NCBI GenBank assembly: GCA_029204225.1
Contig: CM055102.1
Location: 37,506,585 to 37,570,584 of the forward strand
Direction of reading: 5' to 3'
Source of the DNA: Diphasiastrum complanatum
Lineage: Eukaryota; Streptophyta; Lycopodiopsida; Lycopodiales; Lycopodiaceae
Length of the DNA stretch: 64,000 nucleotides
Shown: positions 10,981 to 22,280 of the stretch, in pieces
How positions within the stretch are numbered: position 1 is the stretch's first letter
Layout: each line of letters opens with the position of its first letter
Position numbers and translations under genes: made by a program
Notes under the pieces: model-generated
What the model was told of the DNA's origin: nothing
Databases searched by the model: none
The model's input: the letters and a program-made list of their open reading frames with translations, nothing else

Positions 10981-12225
10981 TGTTGTAAAGCTACCTTTAC
11001 AAGCTTTACTTCCGGCGCCATTGGCGCCAGCTATGTCCCCGGCGCCAGCAACGCCCCTGCTGCTCCCGGCGCCAACGGCGCCGGCGCCGCTCCCGGCGCC
11101 ACTGTGACCAGAATCCAGCCGGCGCCAAGTTCCTATGGCTGAAAATCTTTGATCGGTTCTAGCGAAGTCCAGAGAGCTCAGATCGATGTGCAATCACCTC
11201 ACACGATCTAGGCATGATTAAAGGAAGCCTGGGGATCAATAAAATCTAGAGAGAGAAAATGACTTTCTAGAAAGAGAAAATCCTAGAGAGAGAAAAACGT
11301 GCTTTACCAGCTTGGGTAGAGTGCTTGGTATGAGGGGGGGTGCCGAATCACACCAATACTATAGGGGAGTGCGGGTTGCGACTCAGGGCGAGCTCCAACC
11401 AAGTCTCAGCCTCCCTTGTTGGAATGTTGTCATGGCTCTCGCCTTGGCATGCTAGCGCCCCGGAGACTAGGGTCGGTCACACACTTGAAATGTAACCTTC
11501 TCAGATTTATCAATAAAGTGGGATTTTCCTCAAACTGACTCTGATTACCTTCTGGGTTTCAGTGTTCGGTAAAAGCGCCAGTTGTAAGGCCGCTTTCAAA
11601 ATTTTTAATTTGGCACATAGCTGAGGGTCGTATCCCGGGACGCCAGCGGTATGCCGTCGGGACCATTCGGTCTGTGGCGCCAGCGGTATGCTGTCGGGAC
11701 CATTTGGTCCAAGAACTGGTTGTTTCCATATCTGTCGCGGCTTGTGGTTCTGAGTGTTCCTTGCATGAACGTGAATGGGTTAAGCTCTTGGGGAACGGGC
11801 TCTAACCTGTCGGCTGAGTTGGATGGCTTGCTTTGGTGGATGTTACCTGTTTATGGCTGTCCAGTCTGGCGTGGCGCCAGGTTGGCTTCCAGCGCTCGTG
11901 ACGAAGCTTTCAGTTGGTTAAGTCTGATGTAAGTCAGACCGCTTGTTTGGAATGGATGTTACTCGTTTGTAACGAAGCTTCGAGTTGGTTAAGTTTGATG
12001 TATGTCGGGCGGCTTGCTTGGAGGGAAGTCACCCACGTCGGGACCCCCGATCGGGCATGGCACCAGGTTGGATCTCAATGTTGGTTTTCGGAACTTCAAG
12101 TTGGTTAAGTCTGATCGTTGTTGGCGAGTTGGCTGCTTGTATGTCAAGTGGGTTTGGATGGCAAGAGTTGAAGGCTGGGAAGCTAAGTCGTGGTTCCCGG
12201 CTCCCTTTGGGATGCCTGCGCTACA
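10981..12225 (+). repeat. A2 3' LTR
   Basis: 1245 bp, nearly identical to 7009-8253, ending GCGCTACA before the target duplication GCATG. Confidence 0.93.
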
Positions 12226-13184
12226 GCATGCCAAGGCGAGAGCCATGACAACATTCCAGCAAGGGAGGCTGAGACTTGGTTGGAGCTCGCCCTGAGTGGC
12301 AACCCGCACTCCCCTATAGTATTGGTGTGATTCGGCACCTCTCCTCATACCAAGCACTCTACCTAAGCTGGTAAAGCACTTTTTTTCTCTCTCTAGGATT
12401 TTCTCTTTCTAGAAAGTCATTTTCTCTCTCTAGATTTTATTGATCCCCAGGCTTCCTTTAATCATGCCTAGATCGTGTGAGGTAATCTTGCACATCGATC
12501 TGAGCTCTCTAGACTCCGCTAGAACCGATCAAAGATTTTCAGCCATAGGAACTTGGCGCCGACTGGATTCTGGTCACAGTGGCGCCGGGAGCAGCAGGGG
12601 CGCTGCTGGCGCCGGGGACATAGCTGGCGCCAATGGCACCGGAAGTAAAGCTTGTAAAGGTAGCTTTACAACATCCAGTCGCCAGGTCTCAGCTCCCTCT
12701 ACCAACACGAGCCGGGCACAATGCCCAGCACGTGTTGGTGGCCCCGAGACCGGTCAGTCTATGTATGAATGTAACCTCTTCCAAATCTAATAAAGTTGAT
12801 CCTTGGGGATGATTACCATTTTGATTTCGCCTCCGGGATTGGTCCAAGTGGAAGGACCCTTACTACAACCTTTTTGCATCGTCGGCGCCTAAGAGTCCCT
12901 GTCATCGACATGGGGCTCGTCGTTATGCCAATTGGTCAGTTTGGCGACCACTATGCCTTGGGTTTCGTGTGTGGCTTGTCTTTGCCTTTGGTTAGCTTTT
13001 GGGGACGGATTCTGAGTTGGCTTTCGGGTTGGTTGAAATTCTAGTTTTCTTAAGTTTGAATGGTTAAGCTTGTTACGTTTCTGAGTTGGCTTTTACATAA
13101 GTGCATGATGGATGAATGTTAGACTTAAGCGTGTGTTGGGAAAACCGCTCAAGTCTCAGCGCCCTTTGAGACGTCGGCGCAACA

Positions 13185-15126
13185 GTCACTACATATGATG
13201 CACCAACTGAAGAACATCGTCCATACATCAAATGACATATCATATCTGAACAACTGTAGCATCTCCCTGAGTGCCACCCCAATGGACTCGTCATTCACAT
13301 ACTATGCTCACCTGATGTCTCCGATCCTGGTCAGCATCCTGCTAGACAAGCCGAACCAAAGCATCACCTGCTCCACCTGGCTCCTAGCATTTGCTCGCTC
13401 TATGCCATGCAAGCCTATTCATGAGTCGCCGCTCATGGGATCTCGAGACCAAGGTCTCCCTGATCGTACTGATCTATATGGTTCTGAGTGACTTCCTCTA
13501 GGCTTCCACCTGAGAATCTACACCGTGGAAATTCCAACAACTGTGCCAAGCCTAGACTCCTGCAAATATAGCCAAATGCATGAAAGCTATAGGTAGCTTA
13601 TCCACGCCCGTGATGGTAGATGCCTCCCCATCGATGCCAATGCCCAATGACTGGCTCCCTACTGTAATGCCAACCTGTACTCCCAAATGAGCACACCATG
13701 AAGTCCTCACCATCACGCTCCCCTCCAATAGATCGTTAGCAAAACACCCGTCATGGTGCTTGCCCTCTGATCACACCCAACCGTGCGATCTCCATCAACT
13801 CTCTAAAGTAGAGCTGGCTCTCAAAGCTTCACGCTTTTCCCATTTGCGTTTGCAGCTTCCTGATTCCATCATAAATCCCACCTATAAGCCCTGTCCATCC
13901 GAAGACTCAAGTCCAATCTGAAATAGCTGCCCCCTGATGATCATCCCATGTCATCCTGCAGTGCTATCCCTATCAGGTATTACAATGCCATCCTTGATCA
14001 CAAAGATCTAAGTATCTACCCTGTAGTGCCCACCTATATTCCCCCAAGCTAGCTCCAAAATGAAGAATGGCATTTCTTGCCCTTCAGTATTTCAAACTGA
14101 AACTTTTTTATGAAGTTGAAGGCCTATTTGCCTTTCAACTCTTCATGGGTCCTTTTCAAGTAAATCCCATGGTCTTGCCACATCTAATGGCCCACCTTGC
14201 TCCCCATTCATCTCAACCGTTCATCGATCGAGATCAAGATCCCACGGCTGCTAGCCCATTCGCGCGCTGATCATGACTCCACCGGTCGCTAACCACTTTG
14301 AAGCACTATGGATTCATTGCTTTTGGGCGCGCGTGAGGTCCCGCGACCTCCTCCTTCATCTTCTTCACCTTGCTTGCAAGGATTTTTGCTATGGGGTTTG
14401 GAGATGGCTGCCCTGCTCTATCTGCTATAGCACCTTATTCTCTTAACAGCCCTCCATGACCATTATCATCCATGATTCTCGTGCCAAGACGCCCTATTGC
14501 AGTACTTTACAGTACCAAAATTCATAGTACTCTGAAATCCTAGTAGGCTTCTTCCTCCATAGTTGAGAAGATAGACAATTGCTCTTCCAGTGCTTCTTGT
14601 CTGGCTCCAAGATTCTAACACTAGCATGGCCTTTCTAAAATAAGCTAGGTAGCACTTTACAGTGCCCAGTTCCATCAACCGTAGAGAAAGATCCGTGGTT
14701 TTTCGATTTTTCCGAAAACTAGACCACCATTAGCTAGTTTTCCAAACTGCTTCTTTCTCTTCACACTGTAAATGGATTTCAAAATCCTCTCAGCCTAGAG
14801 TTGTCACTACCATGCTTCACCTTTCGATCCACTCCACTTAGCAATTATGAATCACTGACAGATTTTCTGGCCAGCTTCCTGTGATAGCCACATACAACTG
14901 TTTTTGAGCAATTTTTCATGAATTCTCCCCGGAATTCACCTACGACGATCGTTCCGATCTTTCTCAAAGCTCCGATCGAAGGAACTTTGTTGTCTCCAAC
15001 CATCTGGCGGACTACTGATACCCCGTATGGAGTCCTCTCTCCTGAGACGCTCTGAGTGCTATTATTCTTGGTGAAAGAGACTATCCCATAGCTCCACCGG
15101 ATCGTGCATACCTGCAACACCCTGAC
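13185..15126. other. Decayed sequence, probably internal part of element F
   Basis: No catalytic motif can be read on either strand. A minus-strand frame at 14845-15120 lies directly downstream of the F primer site and may be a leader or gag start (GERTPYGVSVVRQMV), but it breaks early. The sequence between 13185 and 14800 shows only short open frames. The immediate flank of the B-type LTR is GTCAC. Confidence 0.35.
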
Positions 15127-15138
15127 GCTTTGATACCA
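15127..15138 (-). promoter_or_regulatory. Element F primer-binding site (tRNA-Met)
   Basis: On the minus strand TGGTATCAAAGC follows an LTR end reading GAAATTTCA. This is the standard copia arrangement and sets the element's direction as leftward. Confidence 0.65.
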
Positions 15139-15141
15139 AGT

Positions 15142-15580
15142 TGAAATTTCAATAGAATCTAGTGCAGTATGTAGATCACATCACACAATCACCATAGCCA
15201 CTCCTCACAAGCTCTCATAGATGGCGTAGCAAAAGCTTATAGATTACAAAGAGACACTATACATATAGAATATTCACAAACTGCGTGAAAAGACAGGTGT
15301 CCTAAAATTGGCCTACCACCTGTCGGGGTCAATATGGCCAAATTCGACCGACAAACTTGGGACATGCCCCCAAGTATAGCATACACTGTATATAACTCCG
15401 TACAGGCTAATTTTTCCTACCAGTATGGCTACTCGGCTAACCCAAGTAGCCGGCTACGGGATCAGTGCTCGATCAATATATCCTAATGGGTCATGTCCCG
15501 ACCACAACCATATATAGTAAACAAAATAAACTATACATTAATTACATCATCACATTTAGAGCTTATCCTAATGAATCAGA
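15142..15580 (-). repeat. Element F 5' LTR (right edge approximate)
   Basis: The left edge is TGAAATTTC next to the primer site. The segment is repeated, diverged, at 16001-16420. It includes a recognisable run (CATGCCCCCAAGTATAGCA) present in both copies. The outer end of the LTR is not defined. Confidence 0.5.
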
Positions 15581-15869
15581 TCAAAACTGATTTCTAACTG
15601 GCCTATTCCACTGCCCAGATTTATCCATTTACAGCTCAAAAAACCATCTTCAATGGAGAGAAATCCAAGGTTTTCCATGCACAAACCCTAATTGTGAGAA
15701 AGAGAGGATCTTTGGACTTTTCACAGTCTCTTTCAAAAACTATTCTTGTAGCTCTCCATCAGTATGAGGTCACCCTACCTCTACCTCTCTGATGCAATTT
15801 ACAACATGCTATTTGGTGCGGTATTGTCTACTAACAATACGTGGTATTGTTTTTGAGCAATTGGTGCGG

Positions 15870-16420
15870 TTGTGCGATACCCCGTATGGAGTCCTCTCTC
15901 CTAAGACACTCTGAGTGCTATTTCTCCTGGTGAAAGACGCTATCCCATAGCTTCACTAGATCGTGCAGAACTGCATCACCCTACCGCTCTAATACCAAGT
16001 TGAAATTCTGATAGAATCTAGTGCAGTATGCAGATCACATCAATCAATCACCATAGCCATTTCTCACAAGCTCTCATAGATGGCACAACAAAAGTTAATA
16101 GATTACAAAGAAACACTATACATATAGAGTATTCACAAACTGCATGAAAAGGCAGGTGTCCTAAAATTGGCCTACCACCTGTCAAGCCCAATATGGCCAA
16201 ATTTGACTGACAAACTTGGGACATGCCCCCAAGTATAGCAAGTACTGAAAATGACTCTATACAGGCTAATTTTTCCTACGTGTGGCTACTCGGCTAACCC
16301 AAGTAGCCGGACAAGTGCCCGACTGATATAACGATAGTGGGTCACGTCCCGATCACTACTGAAAACAGTAACCTGACTAACTGTACATTTATTACAATAT
16401 CACATTTGAAGCTTATAATA
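15870..16420 (-). repeat. Second copy of the F leader, primer site and LTR
   Basis: The leader (15870-15985), primer site (15986-15997, two mismatches) and LTR (from 16001) repeat 15005-15580 in the same orientation, about 860 bp apart. This looks like a tandem duplication or two overlapping copies of the family rather than the two ends of one element. Confidence 0.5.
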
Positions 16421-17379
16421 AAACAAATGAGTCGCTCTAAAAAGTCCTTTTCATAAGAAAAGTTTTGGACTTAATTACTCACTTTTATGCCTTTATAAAA
16501 ATTGTAATCAACAAAGATTTCCTTATACTAGTCGTGTCATTCCAAAGTTTAAGGTGAAATGTCTAGATTCAATTACTCTTAAGTTCTAATCTAGAATAAC
16601 TTAAGATCCACCAAAACTTATTTGTGATGCGAGAAGTTCTAACTTTTGGCTTCCATCCATTATCCAACTCCATTTGAGTTTTCGGGATAAAATTCCATCT
16701 TCTTCCAATTGGAAAAAGATTAAAGCCAAAAGTTATAGTGTATTCTAGCACAAAACCCTCTATATGAATAAAAAGATGACTCATAAAGGTTGTGACTTAT
16801 AATCATTACATATAAACTACAGTATTCATAAGTAATATCATATTGTAGATTCAAACAACTAATTCAAAAGTAACGCTTCTGATTCGGTTAGCTGTAATAG
16901 ATTTAGAAAATATTTGAATGTCTAAGTGTGGATCCAAATTTAACACCACATTCAATCTGATTTAGAATCTATCCTAGGTCAATAAGCAATTCTCATCATT
17001 ATTAACCCCCGAGTAATTGTCTTCAAGCAATTCTCATCAAAATGCCTATGTTATACTGACTAGTTTATGCATGCATATAAACTCAATCCAAGGAATATTT
17101 TGCAGATCCATAGGATTAAAAGTTTGTAAAAAAGAACTTATGATTCCACAAAGATTCACTACATAGCACATCTTTATAGATCTTGCACAGTCTTCAAACA
17201 AAACTTTTTTTTAACTAATAATCCTATAACTCAGTTAACTCTAAGAGGAGATATGTTTTGGTTGATTCTGACGAATCCCCAAGATACTCGGACAAAGCAA
17301 CTCAAGAGCACCTCTCACCTTAGACCGAGGAGGTCTCTGAGAAGACGAGACTAATGAAGACTGAGAGCCGAGAAATACT
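16421..17379. other. AT-rich sequence without recognised genes
   Basis: Short ORFs on both strands carry no known motif. I see no LTR ends, terminal repeats or RNA genes here. Confidence 0.4.
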
Positions 17380-18240
17380 AGCTAGGAAAGACATGCAAGA
17401 ACTGTGTAAGCCTCATGGTGAATCCCAGAAGATGGAATGACCATGTAGGAACTAGTATTTCTAAGCAAATGTAATAAATGCAAGTAGAACCCTCTTAAAG
17501 AGAGTAGAGTGAGCCACCTTTTGATGGTGACCTCTAGTGGAGAGCAATATTCCACTTGTGTGAAATGTGGAAATTCCACTAGGATGACACCTAAGGAGCT
17601 CTCTTGCTTATTTAAGAGAATCCCTCTTTGTGAAGAGGAACTTTTTGCATTGTATCTACTCCATGCTTAATAAGAAGATTTTCCATGAGTTTGATGCTAC
17701 ACTAAGCTCCTTGATCATGATGGTTTTCTTGAGTGATGCTCCTATAATCATGCCCTTCCATTCATATTGTGTGTGGTTGTGGATTGTAGAGTGGATTAGA
17801 TTTGTTGCTTTTGCAGAGTGGATTAGCTTTCTTGCTTTCTTGCTTTCTTGTGGAATAATGTAGGAACTAGCATTCAGGTAAACTAAATAGGCTGGATCTG
17901 TGGTGTGATTCTTGCATATTCTCTGACAGTCCTGTTCTTGATGTTCTTGGGATGTCCAAGAATCAATAGACTTGTTGGTGTCTTGATTCTTGGACCTCTA
18001 ATATGTTGTAGATTAGTTCTTGTTTCTTGTTTATCAGTTTATGCAAATGTAGCTCAGTTTAGTGTAGTGTAGGATCTGATTTCAATCCGTTATTAGAGTA
18101 AGTAGCTATAGAAACCACTAAATGTTCATTGGTTTGCATGCTGATCTGTGAATGAGCGTTCTTGGCTTGCATCCTATGTAGAATGTAAGTACGTTCAAGA
18201 GTGACGTCCCTGACTAGTCCTCTGACAGGCAGGACAATAA
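17380..18240 (+). mobile_element. Possible gypsy LTR related to element D
   Basis: The stretch 17605-17690 (TTATTTAAGAG, then ATGCTTAATAAGAAG) resembles the TATA and downstream part of the D LTR (36430-36490). Near 18225 CTGACAGGCAGG echoes the D LTR end. A gypsy gag remnant of the D type follows at 19640. The boundaries cannot be fixed and no primer site was found at the expected place. Confidence 0.3.
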
Positions 18241-18640
18241 AACTATACTATAGAGTTATTTAGTCCGTTTCTGTCTGGCCTGGGCATTGTAACAAATAAG
18301 AAACGGTCAAATAATGCCCAAACGAGCCTGGTAACAGGCAAGAAATACATTTGTAAGCAAGAAGCAGAAAAGTAAACAATAGAACCTCTGGAGCAGGGGA
18401 TCTGTCAACATTTGACCCGTTGCTGTTTGCATCACTCACATTCTGAAACGACATATGCTGCAAGACTATCTTTGATCGGACCCATGCACGCAATCTGAAA
18501 TGTCTCCAGATCCATTCATAGCTCAAAACGACCTGCACAGACCATCCCCATGCCCTGCGTACATCCTCAGCTCCTTCTACATCATCCTCTACCCATAGCT
18601 TACCCATCGTCTCCACCTCCCTCCGTCATCATCTCAACCG
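18241..18640. other. Unassigned sequence between a possible LTR and a minisatellite
   Basis: A 118-codon minus-strand frame (18260-18616) has no recognised domain. It contains a hydrophobic stretch (LLFTFLLLAY). It could be an insertion into a gypsy leader. I do not call it a gene. Confidence 0.3.
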
Positions 18641-19440
18641 AGCACTTTGTCTCACGTCTCAACCGAACACCTTCTCTTCCATCTCAACCGAGTCTCTCTC
18701 TCTTACCATCTTGATCGACGCAACACTGGTGCATCAAAAACAAAAAAACAAAATTAAAATCTCAATCGGAACTCACGCTCAAATCTCAACCGGAGCTCCA
18801 GCTCAAATCTCAATCGAAGTCCAACTCAAATCTCAACCGGAGCTCACGCTCACATATTAACCGGAGGCCAACTCAAATCTCAACCGGAGCTCTCAGTAAA
18901 ATCTCAACCGGAGCTCACGCTCACATCTCAACCGGAGCTCTCAGTAAAATCTCAACCGGAGCTCACGCTCACATCTCAATTGGAGCTCTCAGTAAAATCT
19001 CAACCGGAGCTCACGCTCACATCTCAACTGGAGTGCTCAGTTAAATCTCAACCGACACAGTGCATCCCATCTCGACCGGAGCGCTCGATGGTGTCTCGAC
19101 CAAAGTGCTCCATGAGATCTCGACAGAAGTACCGCTGAAATCTCGATCGAACCCGAAGTGCCCGCTTAGATCTTGACCGAAGCCGAAGTGCTCGTTCAGA
19201 TCTCGACCGAAGCCGAAGTGTCGGCTCAGATCTTGACCGAAGCCAAAGTGTCCGTTCAGATCTCGACCGAAGCCGAAGTGATCTCTACCGAAGCCGAAGC
19301 GCCCGTTCAAATCTCAACCAGAGCCAAAGGCAGCGATCAAATCTCGACCGGAGGGATTCGATCAGATCTCAACCGAAGCAATAAGGTCAAAGCTTGACTG
19401 GAGCAATTAACACCCATCTCGACCGGACCATAACTTTTGA
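18641..19440. repeat. Minisatellite of CTCAACCGGAGCTC-type units
   Basis: Degenerate units starting ATCTCAACCG run for about 800 bp. In 18901-19020 a 48-bp higher-order unit repeats (GAGCTCACG at 18911, 18959 and 19007). In 19170-19265 a 30-bp unit dominates (GACCGAAGCCGAAGTG). It lies in the presumed leader of a gypsy element just before gag. The minus strand reads as FGFGRDL repeats over part of the array, which I treat as a by-product. Confidence 0.8.
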
Positions 19441-19639
19441 TCAACATCTCTGATTGCCATTTCGACCGAACCACCATCTTCTCAACACCTTTGAGTCTGA
19501 AAAAAAAAAAAAAAGACATGAATACCAATTTTTTTTTCTTTAAATCTAAAAAACACCAAAAACCCTAAAAAAAATCCAAAATCACTAGAAACACATATCC
19601 AACACAAAAAAAAACTCACCAATATCCAATGAACCGACA

Positions 19640-20250
19640 ATACAGATCTTGACATCCCATAAGATTAACCATACAAGATCAGGTCCCCTGTGGCTAAACA
19701 AATCAAACGTCATAGATTCTACCGAGCGCAGTCCCAACCCTACGAGCCATCCACAAACCCATTCGAAGGACAAGAACATGACAGAGCCGAGTCCTCACAA
19801 GCCAGAACCCATGTTCATGGTGTTGAAACATCCCATGTCAGAACCGACCTTAATGGAGTCTCTACTACCCACAATGCTCATCATGAGAGACGTACACCCA
19901 ACCTAGATCTACCAAAGTTTGACGGTAGTTTGGACCCTCAAAGATTTTTGCAAATCTTTAAGAATGCATGTGATGTATATGGCGAGACATCACCCGACGC
20001 CATGATAGTCTTACCGAAGCAGCTGATAGATCATTGCAAGTGTCTTGTGGAGACCAACTACCACCTATATTGGAAGACCTACAAAAGTAGGCGAAGCAGC
20101 TAGAAGAAATAAAAAGAAAGATCTAGGAAGCTGAGGAGGAAAGGACAAAACTTAAACAACAGATGAGTCAGATCGATCTTGATCAAAAGAAACTCTCTAG
20201 AGTAATGATAGTTGAATCCCCTCTTATGAAGCCCAAAGAGATCCAAAATT
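19640..20250 (+). pseudogene. Ty3/gypsy gag remnant
   Basis: The open frame around 19690-20103 contains LPKFDGSLDPQRFLQIFKNACD, typical of the start of the retrotransposon Gag capsid domain, and closely resembles the element D gag (IPKYDGASDPIRFLQIYKQACD). The rest of the capsid is deleted: after MIVL the frame passes to unrelated residues. In a shifted frame 20104-20250 encodes a charged helix (EEIKRKI-stop-EAEEERTKLKQQM), a likely coiled coil at the Gag C-terminus. There is at least one nonsense codon. No zinc knuckle or pol follows, and at about 20280-20440 the sequence passes into element E on the other strand. Confidence 0.6.
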
Positions 20251-20429
20251 AACGGATCAAAAGAAAGAGCTGCAAAAAATGAAAGATGAAGACATCCGTG
20301 AACCTGCAAATAAAGCAAGCTCCTCACCCAACAAGTGGTGGTCGAAGCTCGACATTGCAAGGGTCCAAGGCTACAATTGTAGAATTATCAGTTCCTTCAC
20401 CTTGTCACCAAGCCTTCATCATGTTTCCT

Positions 20430-20755
20430 CACCCATCCAAAATTGTTTCTACCACCAAATTTTTGATGATGAGTCCATCCCCTTGAGGCTGATAACCAAG
20501 ATTTGTGCTACCTATCAGAAAAGGGCATCGACAAGACTAGAACTTCAACTGAGAGAAGAACCACGGAAACACCCAGAGGCAAATGGAGGATACTGACCTC
20601 CCAGATGAAACCAAAGATGGGAGTAGTCCTGCTGGGGCTAGTGGTTCCACCTTCACTTGTTGACATGTAGGACATGTTTGCACATAGGATTCAACGCCTG
20701 CCCACATATTTGGCCAATAGAAGCCTATCTTGAGGAGTTCATACATGCGATTCAC
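20430..20755 (-). pseudogene. Element E integrase remnant
   Basis: The minus-strand frame from 20755 reads YELLKIGFYWPNMWAGVESYVQ, TCPTCQQVK and EPLAPAGLL, the end of an integrase HHCC zinc-binding domain of Ty3/gypsy type. After this the frame shifts. Weak similarity to the core continues (SVVLLSVEVLVLSMPFSDR; YQPQGDG), implying large internal loss. No complete D,D-35-E triad can be read. The strand and order continue the RNase H at 20752-21539. Confidence 0.55.
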
Positions 20756-21539
20756 CCCTGGATTCCGGCGGCTAGTACGTCATGATGCTCCCTCAAGATT
20801 TTCTTCCTCAAATTGATGTTGTCTGGAACATATACTCTGCGTTGTTTATAAACAACTATTTGGTCTTTCCAAGTGAAATGTTTACAAGGCTTTCCCAGTT
20901 GGAATTCGATCATTAGTTTCTTAGCCAACGCATCTACACCATAGTTCTCTTTGATTTCTTGGAGTAGACCGGTCGCCTGGGTTGAAACTGTCACCATCAA
21001 GTGCTCTTGTCTACTGAGTGCATCTACTACCACATTATTCTTTCCCGCCGTATGTAGAATGTCTATATTGAATTTCGAGAGAAAGTTTTGCCATCGCATC
21101 TGCTTTGGCGTGAGCATACCTTGGGATGAGAAGTACCTAAGTGATACGTTGTCAGTGAACGTCTTAAAGGGCTTTCCTGCCACATAATGTCTCCAATGCT
21201 CCATTGCTTGTACGACTGCAACATTTCTTTTTCGTGAGTTGGCCATCGTCGTTCTACATCACTTAATTTCTTTGAAAAATATGCAACTGGTTTTCCCTCT
21301 TGCATCAACACGGCCCCAATAGAGAAGTTTGACGCATCTATATGTATTTTGAATGGTTTGCTAAAGTCCGGTAGGGCAAGAATGGGTTCTTGAGTGATCC
21401 GTCGCTTTAGTTCTTGGAACGCTGCTTCACATTCCGGTGTCCATGTCATTTTGAGATGAGTCTTTGTCTGCTCCAACAACGGTGCCACAATTTTGCTAAA
21501 TGCCTCAATGAATCTCCTGTAAAAATTACATAGCCCCAT
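20752..21539 (-). pseudogene. Element E reverse transcriptase connection and RNase H
   Basis: Minus-strand frames give the RT/RNase H connection (MGLCNFYRRFIEAFSKI, then PLLEQTK) and the RNase H opening (FKIHIDASNFSIGAVLMQEG, PVAYFSKKLSD) with its first catalytic Asp. A shifted frame continues at 20752-21246 (FKTFTDNVSLRYF, MRWQNFLSKFNIDILH, GKNNVVVDALSR). The order matches Ty3/gypsy pol. A frameshift lies between 21063 and 21246. A stop (TAG) separates this from the RT frame at 21576. Confidence 0.75.
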
Positions 21540-21575
21540 AAAGGATTTGATGCCATGAACAGTTTTAGGTGCTAG

Positions 21576-22277
21576 CTAGTCCAAGATAGCCTTGATCTTC
21601 TTAGGATCCATTCGAATCCGTCCGTGGCCTATAACATGTCCAAGGAAATCAACTTCCTCCACCACAAACTCACATTTCTCTCTTTTCGCGAACAAGCAGT
21701 TCCTCCTCAGTCGTTGGAGAACTGTCCTTAAATGTTTAATGTGATCTTTAAGGCTCCGACTAAATACTAATATGTCATCGATGTACACAATAACAAATTC
21801 ATCCAGATAGTCTTGAAAAATATTGTTCATCAACGTGCAAAAAGTGGCTGGTGCGTTTGTTAGACCGAATGGCATCACTAGGAACTCGTGACTCCCATAC
21901 CGCATTCGAAACGCCGTTTTGTGCTCATCACCTTTAGCTATTCGAATTTGATGATATCCAGATCTGAGATCTATTTAGCTAAAGTATTTGGCATGTTTGA
22001 GTTGGTCGAATAGGTCATCAATTCTAGGCATGGGGTACTTGTTCTTGATGGTACTCTTGTTAAGCATGCGATAATCCACACACATTCAAAGAGTTTTGTC
22101 CGCCTTTTCCACGAACAACACTGGGGCTCCAAAAGGTGAAGCACTAGGTCTAATAAAACCTTTGTCTATCAATTCACCAAGTTGTCGTTTCAGTTCCGCC
22201 AACTCCTCTTGTGACATTCTGTAGGGTGCTCGTGAAGTTGGCTCTGTTCCTGGTACCAACTCAATTTTATGGTCCAC
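21576..22277 (-). pseudogene. Element E Ty3/gypsy reverse transcriptase
   Basis: From 22277 the minus strand reads [32 protein letters not shown] and [15 protein letters not shown]. After two in-frame stops (near 22085 and 21976) it resumes with [25 protein letters not shown] (YIDD active site) and [12 protein letters not shown]. This is the standard gypsy RT core. The upstream part of the same frame (RT linker) is at 27540-27611; element B1 inserted between them, with ACTGG duplicated at 22276-22280 and 27535-27539. One stop looks like CGA-to-TGA. Confidence 0.85.
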
Positions 22278-22280
22278 TGG

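Larger units (their letters stand above)
7009..12225 (+). mobile_element. Family A non-autonomous LTR retrotransposon, copy A2 (complete, young)
   Basis: Two 1245-bp LTRs flank a 2.7-kb internal region, with 5-bp duplication GCATG at 7004-7008 and 12226-12230. By eye I find only three LTR differences (7079/11051, 7447/11419, 8090/12062), all G-to-A or C-to-T type, so the insertion is recent. The primer site is 8256-8268. The leader has eight hairpins (8344-9115). There is a decayed coding-like stretch (about 9330-10850), a 3' hairpin (10942-10961) and a purine tract (10967-10980). No gag, protease or pol is encoded, so movement needs proteins from another element. Confidence 0.93.
6231..12673 (-). 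mobile_element. Solo family A LTR, minus orientation, split by A2
   Basis: The pieces are 6231-7008 and 12231-12673. The outer flanks carry the 5-bp duplication TCCAG (6226-6230 and 12674-12678). Termini are TGTAGCGC...TTTACAACA. No internal region is attached, so it is a recombination product. It lacks the 27-bp GGCGCC block. A2 inserted into its GCATG site. Confidence 0.88.
5343..13184 (+). mobile_element. 3' end of an autonomous chromovirus with family-B-type LTR (carries nested insertions)
   Basis: The copy starts at the junction with A1 and comprises integrase/chromodomain remnant (5344-5583), a 3' untranslated part (5584-5827) with the CTGATG-AGGA-CATCAG hairpin (5791-5806), and a 3' LTR from 5828 (TGTTGTAAAGCTGAC) to 13184 (GCGCAACA), interrupted at 6231-12673. 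The LTR matches the 920-bp LTR of B1. This copy ties the B-type LTR to Ty3/gypsy pol. Confidence 0.75.
5828..13184 (+). repeat. Family-B-type 3' LTR split by nested elements
   Basis: The left piece is 5828-6230 and the right piece 12679-13184, with target duplication TCCAG at 6226-6230 and 12674-12678. The right piece ends ...GTCGGCGCAACA instead of the CGGCGCTACA of B1. The pieces join to match the B1 LTR (22281-23200, reverse orientation). Confidence 0.8.

Noticed and set aside
19041-19397. FGFGRDL-repeat protein (minus) and its plus-strand counterpart
   Set aside because: The repeats come from a 30-bp minisatellite, open in several frames, inside a gypsy leader. No gene context.
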